DNA of 64,000 bases from ZC4RG30 sp039932715 (GTDB lineage Bacteria; Pseudomonadota; Gammaproteobacteria; Steroidobacterales; Steroidobacteraceae): positions 43,958 through 107,957 of the forward strand of contig JBDTPN010000007.1 of NCBI GenBank assembly GCA_039932715.1, written 5' to 3'. This document shows, one piece after another, positions 1-9,732 of the stretch. Below the pieces are notes generated by a model. It saw only the letters and a list, made by a program, of their open reading frames with translations, was not told the DNA's origin and did not search any database. The first letter of the stretch is position 1. Each line of letters starts with the position of its first letter. The position numbers and the translations under genes are program-made.

Positions 1-357
1 CCGGAAGTGGCATGGGTAGGCGTCACCGAAGGGCAGGCCAAGCGCGACGGTCTCAACATTCGCAAAGGCACGTTTCCGTGGTTGGCCAGTGGCCGCTCCC
101 TGTCGTTGGGTCGTGACGAGGGCATGACCAAGCTTATTGTCGATGCCGCGACTGGGCATGTGATTGGCGGCGGTATTGTCGGTCCCAATGCTGGCGAACT
201 GATTGCGGAAATTGGCCTGGCCATTGAACTGGGCGCCGATGCTGCCGACATCGGACTGACCATCCATCCACATCCCACATTGTCCGAGACGGTTGGCCTT
301 AGCGCCGAGGCGCTCGAAGGCACACTCACCGACCTGTACCTGCCAAAGAAGACGTAA
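1..357 (+). CDS. lpdA: Dihydrolipoamide dehydrogenase, C-terminal part (5' end outside window)
   Basis: This is the last 118 codons of a gene that begins before the window, open from base 1 (Pro-Glu-Val-Ala-Trp). It matches the dimerisation domain of pyridine nucleotide-disulfide oxidoreductases. The motif HPHPTLSE near the end is the family's HxHPTxxE, whose His-Glu pair is the active-site acid/base of the partner subunit. LpdA is the E3 flavoprotein that reoxidises lipoyl groups in pyruvate and 2-oxoglutarate dehydrogenase complexes, using NAD+. The sequence VGVTEGQAK is also typical of E3. The stop shares one base with the next start (TAATG), so the M61 peptidase gene is probably co-transcribed. 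Without the N-terminal FAD and disulfide regions, a related oxidoreductase cannot be fully excluded. Confidence 0.9.
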   Translation, partial: PEVAWVGVTEGQAKRDGLNIRKGTFPWLASGRSLSLGRDEGMTKLIVDAATGHVIGGGIVGPNAGELIAEIGLAIELGADAADIGLTIHPHPTLSETVGLSAEALEGTLTDLYLPKKT

Positions 358-2240
358 TGCGTACAGCCGCGCGCATCGCCTCGCTGCTGCTGCTCGGCGG
401 CATCGCAACGGTACAGGCCGCGGGTGGTTATCCCGGCGTGATTACGCTGCAGGTGGATGCCACCGACGTGCAGCGGCGCATTTACCGCGTCACCGAAACC
501 ATTCCTGTGCGGCCTGGCCGCCTGGTGCTTTATTTCCCGCAATGGCTGCCCGGCAATCATGCGCCGCGCGGGCTGATCGAGCAGTTGGCTGGACTGCGAT
601 TTCGAGCCGGCCAACAAGAGCTCACCTGGAAGCGTGATCCGCTGAACGTGTACGCGTTCCAGTTGCAGGTGCCGGCAGGTGTCTCGCAGCTGCAAGCCGA
701 ATTCCAGGTTGCTACGCCACAGGCCACGGACTCGAGCCGCGTCACGCGGGTGGTCATGACGCCCAACCTGCTGGGGCTGCAGTGGAACCAGGTGTTGTTG
801 TATCCAGCCGGATATGCGGCACGTGACATCCAGGTCCGTGCCTCGGTGCAACTGCCTGCGGGATGGAAACACGCCAGCACGCTGCCGCAGGACCTGACTG
901 CAGCAGCCAACCAGCTGCAGTTTGCTGCAGTGTCGCTGGAAGACCTGGTGGACTCGCCGCTCTATGCTGGTCGACTCCTGCGCCAGCTCGACCTGACCCC
1001 TGCAGGCGGCCGCCCGGTGCATCTCAATGTGATTGCGGAAGACGAAGCCAGTCTCGCGGCAACCGATGAGCAGATGGGCATCCATCGTGCCCTGGTTCGG
1101 GAAACCCTGGCGGCCATGGGGCCTGCGCGTTACTCCCATTACGAATTCCTGGTGGTGCTCAGTGACCACCTGGGCGGCATCGGCATAGAGCATCTGCAAT
1201 CCAGCGAAAATACGCTTGATCCCGCGTATTTCCAGTCCTGGAGTGATGACGTGGATTCGCGCGACCAGTTGGCGCATGAATACACGCACTCGTGGAATGG
1301 CAAGTATCGCCGTCCGGCGCGCAACTGGACTGCGCACTACAACACCCCCATGCAAAACGAGCTGCTGTGGGTGTATGAGGGCATGACCCAGTATTACGGC
1401 ATGGTTCTGGCGGCGCGTTCCGGGTTGTGGCCCCGGGATTTCGCTGCGGAGGAGTTCGCACTGACGGCGGCAATCTACGCCGAGAAGCGCCCGGGGCGCT
1501 CATGGAGATCGCTTGAAGACACCACTTACCAGCCCATCATCGCAGCGCGGCGACCGCTGTCATGGGTGAGCTGGCAACGCACCGAGGACTATTACAGCGA
1601 GGGTGCGCTGCTGTGGCTGGACGTGGACACCCGGCTGCGGGAATTGAGCAACGGACGCAGGTCACTGGATGATTTCGCGCGCAAGTTCTTTGCCGCGCCG
1701 GCGTCGAAGGGAACCATCTCCACCTACGAATATGCCGATGTGGTCAATGGCCTCAATGCCGTTGCGGCGTACGACTGGAATGCATTTCTTCGCGCTCGCG
1801 TTGCGGGCACGGATCAGCCATTGACCCAGGGGCTGGAGCGCGCGGGCTTTCGCCTCACCTTCACCGACACGCCCAACGCAGTCATCAGCGACTACGAGAA
1901 GTCCGGCGGAGTCACCGATCTGGGCTACTCGCTGGGCGTGATGATTTCGCGCGAGGCCGTGTTGACCGAGGTGGTATGGGAAGGCCCGGCGTACAAGGCA
2001 GGATTGACCACGCAGACCACGCTGATTGCGGTCAATGGGCTGTCCTACAAGCCTGCGGTACTCAAGGATGCAATCAGGCAGTCGGGCAGTGATGGCAAGC
2101 CGATTGAACTGCTGGTCCGCAACCAGGATCGGTATCGAACGGTGACCGTAATTTGTCCTGGGGGGCTGCGTTATCCGCACCTGGAGCCCATTGCAGGCAA
2201 GGCCGACGCAATGAAAGATATTCTCAGCCCATCGGGTTGA
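357..2240 (+). CDS. M61 family metallopeptidase with C-terminal PDZ domain, exported
   Basis: A 627-residue protein of the M61 (glycyl aminopeptidase-like) family. The start has a hydrophobic signal peptide (about residues 1-22, ending near VQAAG), so the enzyme should act in the periplasm or outside the cell. A beta-rich N-terminal domain is followed by the zinc motif HEYTH (residues 307-311) and a third-ligand Glu at about residue 341 in WVYEGMTQYYG. Both are hallmarks of M61. The last 120 residues contain a PDZ-like segment (WEGPAYKAGL, LIAVNG) that usually guides substrate choice. Members remove N-terminal Gly or Ala from peptides, but the substrate here is unknown. The ATG overlaps the lpdA stop by one base, suggesting translational coupling. 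Length is normal for the family. Confidence 0.9.
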   Translation: MRTAARIASLLLLGGIATVQAAGGYPGVITLQVDATDVQRRIYRVTETIPVRPGRLVLYFPQWLPGNHAPRGLIEQLAGLRFRAGQQELTWKRDPLNVYAFQLQVPAGVSQLQAEFQVATPQATDSSRVTRVVMTPNLLGLQWNQVLLYPAGYAARDIQVRASVQLPAGWKHASTLPQDLTAAANQLQFAAVSLEDLVDSPLYAGRLLRQLDLTPAGGRPVHLNVIAEDEASLAATDEQMGIHRALVRETLAAMGPARYSHYEFLVVLSDHLGGIGIEHLQSSENTLDPAYFQSWSDDVDSRDQLAHEYTHSWNGKYRRPARNWTAHYNTPMQNELLWVYEGMTQYYGMVLAARSGLWPRDFAAEEFALTAAIYAEKRPGRSWRSLEDTTYQPIIAARRPLSWVSWQRTEDYYSEGALLWLDVDTRLRELSNGRRSLDDFARKFFAAPASKGTISTYEYADVVNGLNAVAAYDWNAFLRARVAGTDQPLTQGLERAGFRLTFTDTPNAVISDYEKSGGVTDLGYSLGVMISREAVLTEVVWEGPAYKAGLTTQTTLIAVNGLSYKPAVLKDAIRQSGSDGKPIELLVRNQDRYRTVTVICPGGLRYPHLEPIAGKADAMKDILSPSG

Positions 2241-2302
2241 CATAACACCGCGACAGCGCGCCGCAGCGTAACTGTGGACCGCCTCAAGGTCTGGCTCACC
2301 GT

Positions 2303-4228
2303 ATGTCGTCAGACTCGTCGGAACTCTTTGGACATAGCGCCAGAAATTTTCCGCCGCAACACAATATCGTGGACATAACAGCCAACCCAAAGCGCGGGCG
2401 AAACAGACCATTCGCCGGGTTCATGCAGTCAATCGGGCTGGGGCCGGGCCGTGGCGGCGGAACCAGAAAATCCATCGACAGCCGCGCAATGGAAGTGACC
2501 TGTCGCCAGATCATCGAGCTGACCGGCGATGGCGTGCTGATCATCAGCACTGATGGCAAGCAGATATTGGATGCCAACACTGCCATCCAGAAACTCTCAG
2601 GCAAGAATATCGAGCAGTTGCGTACAGTGGCCCTGCAGGGCTTGTTCCAAATGGGCGAAGCGGCGGACCGCCTGGCCTTTGCACAATTGCTGATCGGTGG
2701 CGCAACCCTGACGGTCGAAGTGACGGTGTCCGTCCCTGAGGGCGATCCGCGCGCTGTTGAAATCAGCCGGATCGAGGTCGACCTTCCCAACCGGCAAATG
2801 CTGGGGCTGGTGGTGCGCGACCTGAGCCTGCGCAAGAAAGCGGAATCGAACCTGCTGGCCAAGCAGAAGCATCTTGATAAGCTGGCACACCACGACCAGC
2901 TGACCGGCCTGCCCAACCGCGTTTTCCTGCAGGCGCATCTGCCCAAGGCCATCGAGCGCGCCACCGCAGAAAAAACCCTGATGGGCGTGCTGTTCCTGGA
3001 CCTGGACCGCTTCAAGCATGTCAACGATTCGCTGGGCCATGAGGTAGGCGACAAGCTGCTGCAGGAAATCGCCAAGCGCGTGCGCACGGCCGTACGCCCG
3101 GATGACGTAGTCGTGCGCATGGGCGGCGACGAGTTTGTGGTGCTGCTGCACAGCGCACGATCGTATGACGAGATCAACAGCGCGGCCAACCGCATCAACA
3201 CGGTGCTGGGCAGTCCGGTGGTGATCGACGGCCGGGCAGTGGTGGCCACGGTCAGCATTGGTGTCAGTGTGTTTCCGCGCGACGGCGCCACCATGGGTGA
3301 GCTGCTCAAGCATTCGGATACCGCGATGTACCAGGCCAAGGATTCCGGCCGCAACAATTTCCAGGTCTTCAGTCCCAAGATGGACCAGCAGATCAAGCGG
3401 CGCGTGGCCATAGAGAGTGCGCTGCGCACGGCGTTGAAACTCGGTCAGCTCGAGGTGCACTACCAGCCGGTGATCGAGATTGCGACCAAGAAACTGGCGG
3501 GAATGGAAGCGCTGCTGCGCTGGAAACATCCCACTCAGGGCTACATTGCGCCGGCCAGCTTCGTGGAAGTGGCCGAGGATTCGGGGCTGATCCTGCCTAT
3601 CGGGCAATTCGTCCTGGATCGAGTCACTGACGACATCGCGGACTGGCGCAAGCGCAAGCGCAAGCTGGTGCCGATAGCGGTCAACATCTCGGCCGTGCAG
3701 CTGGAGCGCACCAAACTGCACGATGTCATTCGCACCGCGCTGGCAAAACACGACATCCCTCCGAATCTGCTGCAGCTGGAGCTCACCGAGAGCTCGCTAT
3801 TTGAAAAGCGTACTGGTGAATTCCGCGGGGACGCGCTGGAAAGCCTGCGCGACCTGGGTGTTAAGATTGTCATCGACGATTTCGGCACCGGCTATTCCAG
3901 CTTGCAATATCTAAAGCGCTGGCATGTCGATGCGCTCAAGATCGACCGCGGGTTCGTCGCCGACATTGTCACCGATCCATCGGACTTCGCCATCGTCAGT
4001 GCCATCATTGCAATGGCGCGCAGCCTCAAGATCCAGGTGGTCGCCGAAGGCATAGAAGGCTGGCAGCAGCTGGAGATGCTGCGTAGCATGGGGTGCCACA
4101 TGGCACAGGGTTTCCTGTTTGCCGCACCGGTTCCCGCTGAACAGGCCATCCGGTTCCTCAAGGCCGATGATGCGGATGGCGCCGGCGAGCTGACCATGCT
4201 TTTGTCACTGGCCAATACCGGTACCTGA
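2303..4228 (+). CDS. Diguanylate cyclase/phosphodiesterase with PAS, GGDEF and EAL domains
   Basis: A cytoplasmic-looking cyclic-di-GMP enzyme with no membrane segment. A PAS-like sensor region covers about residues 65-180. A GGDEF domain follows, with an intact GGDEF motif at 274-278. A C-terminal EAL domain has EALLRW at 402-407 and the metal/active-site segments IDDFGTGYSS and LKIDRGFV. Both signature motifs are complete, so it could make and degrade c-di-GMP; in such hybrids one activity often dominates. The first about 60 residues are low-complexity and the Shine-Dalgarno site before the chosen ATG is weak. Starts at 2424 or 2489 are therefore possible. The 3' end overlaps the convergent DUF72 gene by 24 bases. 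Confidence 0.93.
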   Translation: MSSDSSELFGHSARNFPPQHNIVDITANPKRGRNRPFAGFMQSIGLGPGRGGGTRKSIDSRAMEVTCRQIIELTGDGVLIISTDGKQILDANTAIQKLSGKNIEQLRTVALQGLFQMGEAADRLAFAQLLIGGATLTVEVTVSVPEGDPRAVEISRIEVDLPNRQMLGLVVRDLSLRKKAESNLLAKQKHLDKLAHHDQLTGLPNRVFLQAHLPKAIERATAEKTLMGVLFLDLDRFKHVNDSLGHEVGDKLLQEIAKRVRTAVRPDDVVVRMGGDEFVVLLHSARSYDEINSAANRINTVLGSPVVIDGRAVVATVSIGVSVFPRDGATMGELLKHSDTAMYQAKDSGRNNFQVFSPKMDQQIKRRVAIESALRTALKLGQLEVHYQPVIEIATKKLAGMEALLRWKHPTQGYIAPASFVEVAEDSGLILPIGQFVLDRVTDDIADWRKRKRKLVPIAVNISAVQLERTKLHDVIRTALAKHDIPPNLLQLELTESSLFEKRTGEFRGDALESLRDLGVKIVIDDFGTGYSSLQYLKRWHVDALKIDRGFVADIVTDPSDFAIVSAIIAMARSLKIQVVAEGIEGWQQLEMLRSMGCHMAQGFLFAAPVPAEQAIRFLKADDADGAGELTMLLSLANTGT

Positions 4229-4930
4229 TTCCAGCATCTGCAGCGCATTGCCGGTCGCGCCGCTGCTGGCCGTGTTGTCGAATACGCACCAGGCGGTGGT
4301 GCCGCGCGGCAGGGCCTTGAGTTCCCGTGCCCACTGCGCCAGGCGCTTGCGTTCGTATGTAGACCAGTACTTTCTTGGCGAGCCGTGCAGGCGGTAGTAG
4401 ACGAGTCCATGCCAGCCACCCGGCAGCGCAGCGGCGGGCACAACCACCGGATCTGCAGCAATCCGCGCGATTTTGTAGCGCCGTAGCAGCGCATCGGCGC
4501 GCGCATCGAACCAGCTGGGATGCCGTGGCTCACAGGCCACGGGCCCGGCATGCAGTTGGCGCAGCAGTGCGAAAAACGTGCGTGCGATGCGGGGTTCAAA
4601 GGCCAGCGAGGGTGGCAGTTGCACAACCAGCGGGCCCAGCCGTCGGCCCAGTCCGGTGACGCCGTCGAGGAATTCCTGCAGCGGCCGGCGCGCAGCGCGC
4701 AGGCGCTGAGCATGGGTGATTTGTCGCGGCAGTTTCACCGAGAAACGGAAAGCGCGTGGTGTCTGGCTTGCCCAGCGCGCATAAGTGGTGCGCGCATGAT
4801 TGCGATAGAAGGACGAGTTGATCTCCACGCCACGCAGCACTTGTGCATAGCGCCGCAAATGGGTTCCCTCGGCAGGAAAGCGCGCGGCCCAGCTGCGCGA
4901 AATGGACCATCCTGCTGTGGCAATGACGAT
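4205..4930 (-). CDS. DUF72 family protein (YecE-like), apparent ATC start
   Basis: A DUF72 protein, a TIM-barrel-like family of unknown function. The conserved VEINSSFYR, FRFSVKLPR and CVFDNTASSGA segments are visible. The first ATG/GTG/TTG in frame is a TTG at 4858, but the conserved family N-terminus (ATAGWSISRSWAARFP) lies upstream of it, in the same open frame and between 4930 and 4859. An in-frame stop at 4963-4961 bounds the frame. The best fit is ATC at 4930-4928, which shares its A with the lhr stop (TGATC) and has AGG six bases upstream. CTG 4933 and ATT 4924 are alternatives. It is directly downstream of lhr. About 241 residues, a normal DUF72 length. Confidence 0.82.
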   Translation of the reverse strand: MVIATAGWSISRSWAARFPAEGTHLRRYAQVLRGVEINSSFYRNHARTTYARWASQTPRAFRFSVKLPRQITHAQRLRAARRPLQEFLDGVTGLGRRLGPLVVQLPPSLAFEPRIARTFFALLRQLHAGPVACEPRHPSWFDARADALLRRYKIARIAADPVVVPAAALPGGWHGLVYYRLHGSPRKYWSTYERKRLAQWARELKALPRGTTAWCVFDNTASSGATGNALQMLESGTGIGQ

Positions 4931-7900
4931 CAGAGGCCTACTACCCTGTCTGTGCCAGACTTATTCCTGTGACGCAGCAGCGCGGTGCGTAACTGCCATT
5001 CCTCACCCTGCGCAACGGCCTCGAGAAACTGCGTCTGCCCGGCTACGTAAATGGCCAGCGGCACGCCATCGCGCAGCAGCAAGCGGTTTCCCGCCAGGGC
5101 AGCCAGCCTTGCACCGGGGGTCACGATACCCAGCAGATTGAGCGGGTCCGCTGCGCTCAGTGAAACCAGAAGGCCCTGCTTGTCACGCCGGCGCACCGCA
5201 CGCAGCGCGGCCACCGCGTCTGGCAAGGCGTATTGCTCGCCACTGCTATTGGCTACGAACCGGCCGCCACGGATCTGTCCCTGCGCCTCGAGCCGGCGAT
5301 AGACGCGCAGCAGCAGGTGCCACGGCGGCAGCCACTGCGACTCCCGGGTCAGCAGCTTGCGAAACACCACCCCATAGCGGCGCAGCAACAGCCATGCAAT
5401 GGACTCCAGTTGCTCGGGTTGCAGCTGGCCTGCGGCCGCATCAGCAGTAGTGTGCAATGGACGTATCAGGCTCCAGCGACCGGCCTCTTCGAGGCCATGC
5501 AATGCCAGCCGCCTGCCACGGGCGGCAAGCTTGCGCCGGCGTTCCAGGGGCAACAGCAGGGCGCGCAGCCCGCCAAAGCTGTCGGCAGTGGCAAGTCCCG
5601 CGGCAACCAGTTCCCCCAGTGCACCCTCGGCCTGCGAGTGCAGTAATCGCGTGCCGCCAAGCATCTCGTTGAAGAACGACGCGCCCTGGGCCTGCAGGTA
5701 TTGCGCCAGCGCTTGTGCGTTGGCAGACAGCTTCGTGATTTCCCCTTGGGGCGACAGTTCGCGCCACATGGTGGAATGCTGCCGACGCAACAGGGCTATA
5801 GGGGTGGCGCGCACCGGTCCGGTGGTGGCATTGCGCGGCGGATCCAGGCGTGTCCAAAGCGTGCGGCCCGAGAGGCAAAGGCTGTCGAGCCACGCGGCGT
5901 CGTACGCGCCCATGCGCGCGGGCAACACGTCGGCCTCCCACGCCACTGCTGGCACCTCAAAGCCTTCGAGCTGCTCGATAATCGCAGCAAGACTGGCCAC
6001 TCCTTCGGGTCGTGGCTGAGTTGTGATCCCCTGCCAGTCGAGCAGGAAGCGCATGAAATCCGCGGACGCCACAGGCTCGATCTCGGCGCGCAAGGTGCGG
6101 ATGGTATAGCGGTGGATGCGGGCCAGCAGGCGGCGCTCACACCATTCAGTGTCGTTTGACTCGTGGCTGAATTGCCCGCGCAGCACAAACCCTTCGCTTT
6201 CCAGCTGCAGCAGTGCGGCGTCGAGCATCCCCACAGGCAGGGACAGCGTGGCAGCCAGGGCCACTGCGGTCACCGGGCCCATGGCCTGCAGGCGACCGCG
6301 CACCAGCTCGGTACAGGCCACCTCGGGTGACCATGCGCGCGCGGCGTAGGGGGCAGGAACCAAGGACAGCGGCGCTACGCTGGCCTGCGTGTACAGCACC
6401 CCCAGCATGTGCAACTGCTCCACGGCCACCCAGTAGCTGCCGGTCGTAGTCAACAGCCGCGCAGCGCGTCGCTCCCGCACCAGTGCTTCAAACCATTGCT
6501 GCCATGGCGGCTCTTCCGCCATCACCCCCAGCAGCATCAGCGCGTCATGCAGTTCATCGGGATTTTCGACATTGGGCCAGGCTTCTGCGCGCACCTGTGC
6601 GATGGCAATCGGATCAAGCTTGCCAAATTCCGCGGCAGTCTGCGGATCCAGCCAGCGCCGCGACGCCACTGCCTGGGTGCGGCGCTCTTCCAGCGGCGCA
6701 TCGTCAAGATAGGCATAAGGGCGAGCGCCCAGGATCTCCATGGCCAGTGGCGATGGATGTGGCAGGTCACGCGTGAGCACACGCCGCTGCCCCGACTCGA
6801 TTGACTGCAGCAATGCAATCAGGCCGTCCACATCCATGGCCTCGTGCAGGCAATCGTGCAGTGTCTGCTGCACCAGCGGATGCTCCGGCACCTGGCGCTC
6901 ACCGCGCAGGTTCTCGGCGCAGGCCAGCTGGTCAGGAAAAATCACCGAGAGCAGATCCTCGGACGCCATGCGCAGCAGTGGCGGCGCCACCTTCTTGCCC
7001 GCGCGCGAAGTCCTCACTGCCAGCGATACCGTGGCGTTCCAGCGCCAGCGGGTGGCAAACAGCGGCGCATCGAGCACGGCCTGTGTCAGCACCTGCTCGA
7101 CGGTGCGACTATTGAGATAACGCGGCACGTCGTCGAGCGCGAAGCTGTGGGTTTCACCCAGGGACAGGACAATCGCATCTTCAGTGGCAGCGGCCTGCAA
7201 TTCGAAATTGAAGGTCTGGCAGAAGCGCTTGCGCAGCGCCAGTCCCAGCGCCCGGTTGATGCGCGCCCCGAAGGGCACGTGCAGCACCAGTTGCATGCCG
7301 CCGCCCTCATCGAAGAAGCGCTCGATGACCAGCAGCTGCTGCGTTGGCAGACTGCCCAGGGCGGCCTTGGCGGCTGCAAGATATTCGACGATCTGTCGCG
7401 CGGCGGTCGCATCGAGGCCGTGTCGCTGCATAGTGATGCCAATGGCGCCCTCGATGGTGTCGGGATCTACATCCGGCAGCGCGGCGTCGATTTCTGCGCG
7501 CAGTGACGAGACTGCCACGGACAATTCATTGCTGCGCGCAGGGGCTTCACCCAGCCAGAACGGAATGGTTGGCGGCTGCCCTGCAGCATCCTCGACGCGC
7601 ACGCGACCGGCCTCCACCCGCAGGATCCGGTATGAGGTGTTGCCCAGCTGGAAGATGTCGCCCGCCAGGCTCTCGACTGCGAAGTCCTCATTGAGCGTTC
7701 CAACGAAAATCCCCGCCGGTTCGAGGACTACCTGGTAGTCCGCATTTGCCGGGATGGCGCCGCCACAGGTCAACGCAGTGAGGCGCGCGCCGCGCCGCGC
7801 GCGTAAACGATGATTGACCGTATCGCGATGCAGATAGGCGCTCTGCTGGCCGCGACGTGAGGCGTATCCCTCCGCCAGCATGCGCAGCACCGCGTCATAA

Positions 7901-9237
7901 TTATCTTGGTGCAAATCTCGATAAGGCCATGCGCGGCGCAGCAGCGCCAGCAGTTCGCCTTCGTCATACTCGCGCGCACTGACTTCCGCGACGATTTGTT
8001 GGGCGAGGACGTCAAGCGGCCTGACAGGAATATGCAGCCGGTCCAGTTCGCCGGCACGCACGGCGTCCAGCAACGCGGTGCATTCGATCAACTCGTCGCG
8101 ACTCAGGGGGAAGAGCCGGCCCTTGGGCACGCCTCCCACCGCATGGTTGGCGCGACCCACGCGCTGCAGGAAGGTGGAAATCGCGCGCGGCGTCGCCAGC
8201 TGACACACCAGTTCCACGTCCCCGATGTCGATTCCCAGTTCCAGCGAGGCGGTGGCCACCAGTGCGCGCAGCGTCCCGGCCTTGAGGCGCTGTTCTGCAT
8301 CCAGTCGCTGTTCGCGTGACAGGCTGCCGTGGTGCGCCGCCACGTTTTCCGCGCCGATGCGTTCGCTCAGGTTTCGCGTGACCCGTTCAACCATGCGCCG
8401 GGTATTGGCGAAGATCAGCGTGGTGTGGTGCTGACTGATCAGTGATGCGATCTTGTCGTACAGCGTTTGCCATATCTCGTTGGACATCACCGCCTCAAGC
8501 GGCGAGTCGGGCAGCACCAGCGCCAGGTCGCGAACCCGGCTGTGGCCGCTGTCAACGACCACGCAGGCATCGGCTGCATCGGTGACGCCGACAAGGAAAT
8601 GCGCAACTTCCTCGATGGGCTTCTGCGTGGCCGAGAGGCCTATGCGTTGCAGCCGCCGACCCGCCAGCGCGGCCAGGCGCTCCAGAGACAGCGCCAGATG
8701 CGAGCCGCGCTTGGTGCCGGCGACGGCATGTATCTCATCGACAATGACACTGCGCGTGCTGGCCAGCATCGCGCGCCCGGACTCGCTGGTCAGCAGCAAG
8801 TAAAGGGATTCGGGCGTGGTCACGAGTATATGCGGCGGGGACTTGCGCATGGCCACGCGCTCGCCTTGCGGCGTGTCCCCGGTGCGCACCTGCGCGCGAA
8901 TGGGTGTGGTCTGGATTCCCTGCGATCTGAGTTCCTCTTCAATGCCCCGCAGCGGGGCTTCCAGATTGCGCTGGATATCGTTGGACAAGGCCTTGAGGGG
9001 AGACACGTATACCACCTGCACCGCGTTCACCAGCGAACCACTGACGGCTTCGCGTACCAGGCTGTCGATGGCTGCGAGGAATGCCGCCAGTGTCTTGCCC
9101 GATCCGGTGGGCGCGGCAATCAGGGTGTGACGACCCGCCTGTATGGGTGGCCACGCCGCGCGTTGCGGCGCGGTGGGCTCATTGAAGTTGCGGCTGAACC
9201 AACCCGCAACGGCAGGGTGAAAGTTGTGGAGCGCCAT
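4930..9237 (-). CDS. lhr: Lhr-type ATP-dependent helicase, full-length
   Basis: A 1435-residue superfamily 2 helicase of the long Lhr type. The N-terminal RecA core shows Walker A (APTGSGKT, about residues 42-49), DEIH (VIVDEIHAVAGTKRG, about 165) and the second RecA domain with LIFANTRRMVERV and QRVGRANHAVGG. The long C-terminal half carries the winged-helix/DUF4635-like and Lhr C-terminal domains that distinguish true Lhr from the short Lhr-Core. Lhr translocates 3' to 5' on single-stranded DNA, unwinds RNA-DNA hybrids and is tied to DNA repair. The start MALHNFHPAV places the helicase fold at the normal distance. The stop overlaps the putative ATC start of the downstream DUF72 gene. No defects seen. 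Confidence 0.95.
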   Translation of the reverse strand: MALHNFHPAVAGWFSRNFNEPTAPQRAAWPPIQAGRHTLIAAPTGSGKTLAAFLAAIDSLVREAVSGSLVNAVQVVYVSPLKALSNDIQRNLEAPLRGIEEELRSQGIQTTPIRAQVRTGDTPQGERVAMRKSPPHILVTTPESLYLLLTSESGRAMLASTRSVIVDEIHAVAGTKRGSHLALSLERLAALAGRRLQRIGLSATQKPIEEVAHFLVGVTDAADACVVVDSGHSRVRDLALVLPDSPLEAVMSNEIWQTLYDKIASLISQHHTTLIFANTRRMVERVTRNLSERIGAENVAAHHGSLSREQRLDAEQRLKAGTLRALVATASLELGIDIGDVELVCQLATPRAISTFLQRVGRANHAVGGVPKGRLFPLSRDELIECTALLDAVRAGELDRLHIPVRPLDVLAQQIVAEVSAREYDEGELLALLRRAWPYRDLHQDNYDAVLRMLAEGYASRRGQQSAYLHRDTVNHRLRARRGARLTALTCGGAIPANADYQVVLEPAGIFVGTLNEDFAVESLAGDIFQLGNTSYRILRVEAGRVRVEDAAGQPPTIPFWLGEAPARSNELSVAVSSLRAEIDAALPDVDPDTIEGAIGITMQRHGLDATAARQIVEYLAAAKAALGSLPTQQLLVIERFFDEGGGMQLVLHVPFGARINRALGLALRKRFCQTFNFELQAAATEDAIVLSLGETHSFALDDVPRYLNSRTVEQVLTQAVLDAPLFATRWRWNATVSLAVRTSRAGKKVAPPLLRMASEDLLSVIFPDQLACAENLRGERQVPEHPLVQQTLHDCLHEAMDVDGLIALLQSIESGQRRVLTRDLPHPSPLAMEILGARPYAYLDDAPLEERRTQAVASRRWLDPQTAAEFGKLDPIAIAQVRAEAWPNVENPDELHDALMLLGVMAEEPPWQQWFEALVRERRAARLLTTTGSYWVAVEQLHMLGVLYTQASVAPLSLVPAPYAARAWSPEVACTELVRGRLQAMGPVTAVALAATLSLPVGMLDAALLQLESEGFVLRGQFSHESNDTEWCERRLLARIHRYTIRTLRAEIEPVASADFMRFLLDWQGITTQPRPEGVASLAAIIEQLEGFEVPAVAWEADVLPARMGAYDAAWLDSLCLSGRTLWTRLDPPRNATTGPVRATPIALLRRQHSTMWRELSPQGEITKLSANAQALAQYLQAQGASFFNEMLGGTRLLHSQAEGALGELVAAGLATADSFGGLRALLLPLERRRKLAARGRRLALHGLEEAGRWSLIRPLHTTADAAAGQLQPEQLESIAWLLLRRYGVVFRKLLTRESQWLPPWHLLLRVYRRLEAQGQIRGGRFVANSSGEQYALPDAVAALRAVRRRDKQGLLVSLSAADPLNLLGIVTPGARLAALAGNRLLLRDGVPLAIYVAGQTQFLEAVAQGEEWQLRTALLRHRNKSGTDRVVGL

Positions 9238-9306
9238 CCGCGATATTTTACGCCAGTCGTCAAGCCCCGGTGCCAGGGCGCGGCAGAGCGTCGGCCACAG
9301 TGCCCG

Positions 9307-9732
9307 TCAGAGTCGGCGCAGCCGCTCCAGGTAGACCAGCTCATCCGGCGCACGACCGGCGCGCTGTGCTTCCCACAGCGTCTCCGCCAGCACATCGATC
9401 ATGCGGTGCTCGACTTCATGGGCATCGCCAACACTGCGGTCCAGGCGCAGGTATTCCTGCTGGATGCCCATGGGCCGGTCCGTGCCCAGCTGTTCGCGCA
9501 GGGCCAGGTGCAGACCCATGTGCAGGAAGGGATTCACCTGACCGTGTTCAACCGTGAACGGCCGCGACAGTGACTCCTCATCCGCAAGCATTGCCTGGTA
9601 TTCCGGGTGCAGCTCGATCACATCCGCGATCAGCGCATCCAGCGGTTCCAGGGGCAGTCTTTCCATGCGTCGCCGCCACGAGTCGAAATAGCGTTGCCGC
9701 AGTTCGTCCTTGCCGGAGTTGGCGAAGATCAA
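9307..9732 (-). CDS. DUF1841 family protein
   Basis: A 141-residue protein matching the DUF1841 family, a small soluble family of unknown function found mainly in beta- and gammaproteobacteria. Recognisable pieces are RQRYFDSWRRR, EPLDALIADVIELHPEY, NPFLHMGLHLALREQ and the C-terminal YLERLRRL. A longer reading frame extends upstream inside nth, but the family begins close to the Phe-Ala-Asn-Ser-Gly-Lys region. The start is therefore TTG at 9732-9730, which overlaps the nth stop as TTGA and has AGAGG about seven bases upstream. Translation is probably coupled to nth. Function is unknown; position after nth may be conserved in relatives but says little about role. Confidence 0.85.
   Translation of the reverse strand: MIFANSGKDELRQRYFDSWRRRMERLPLEPLDALIADVIELHPEYQAMLADEESLSRPFTVEHGQVNPFLHMGLHLALREQLGTDRPMGIQQEYLRLDRSVGDAHEVEHRMIDVLAETLWEAQRAGRAPDELVYLERLRRL

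Noticed and set aside
8467..9573. A 368-codon open frame antisense to lhr
   Set aside because: It covers the conserved helicase core in reverse and lacks recognisable features.
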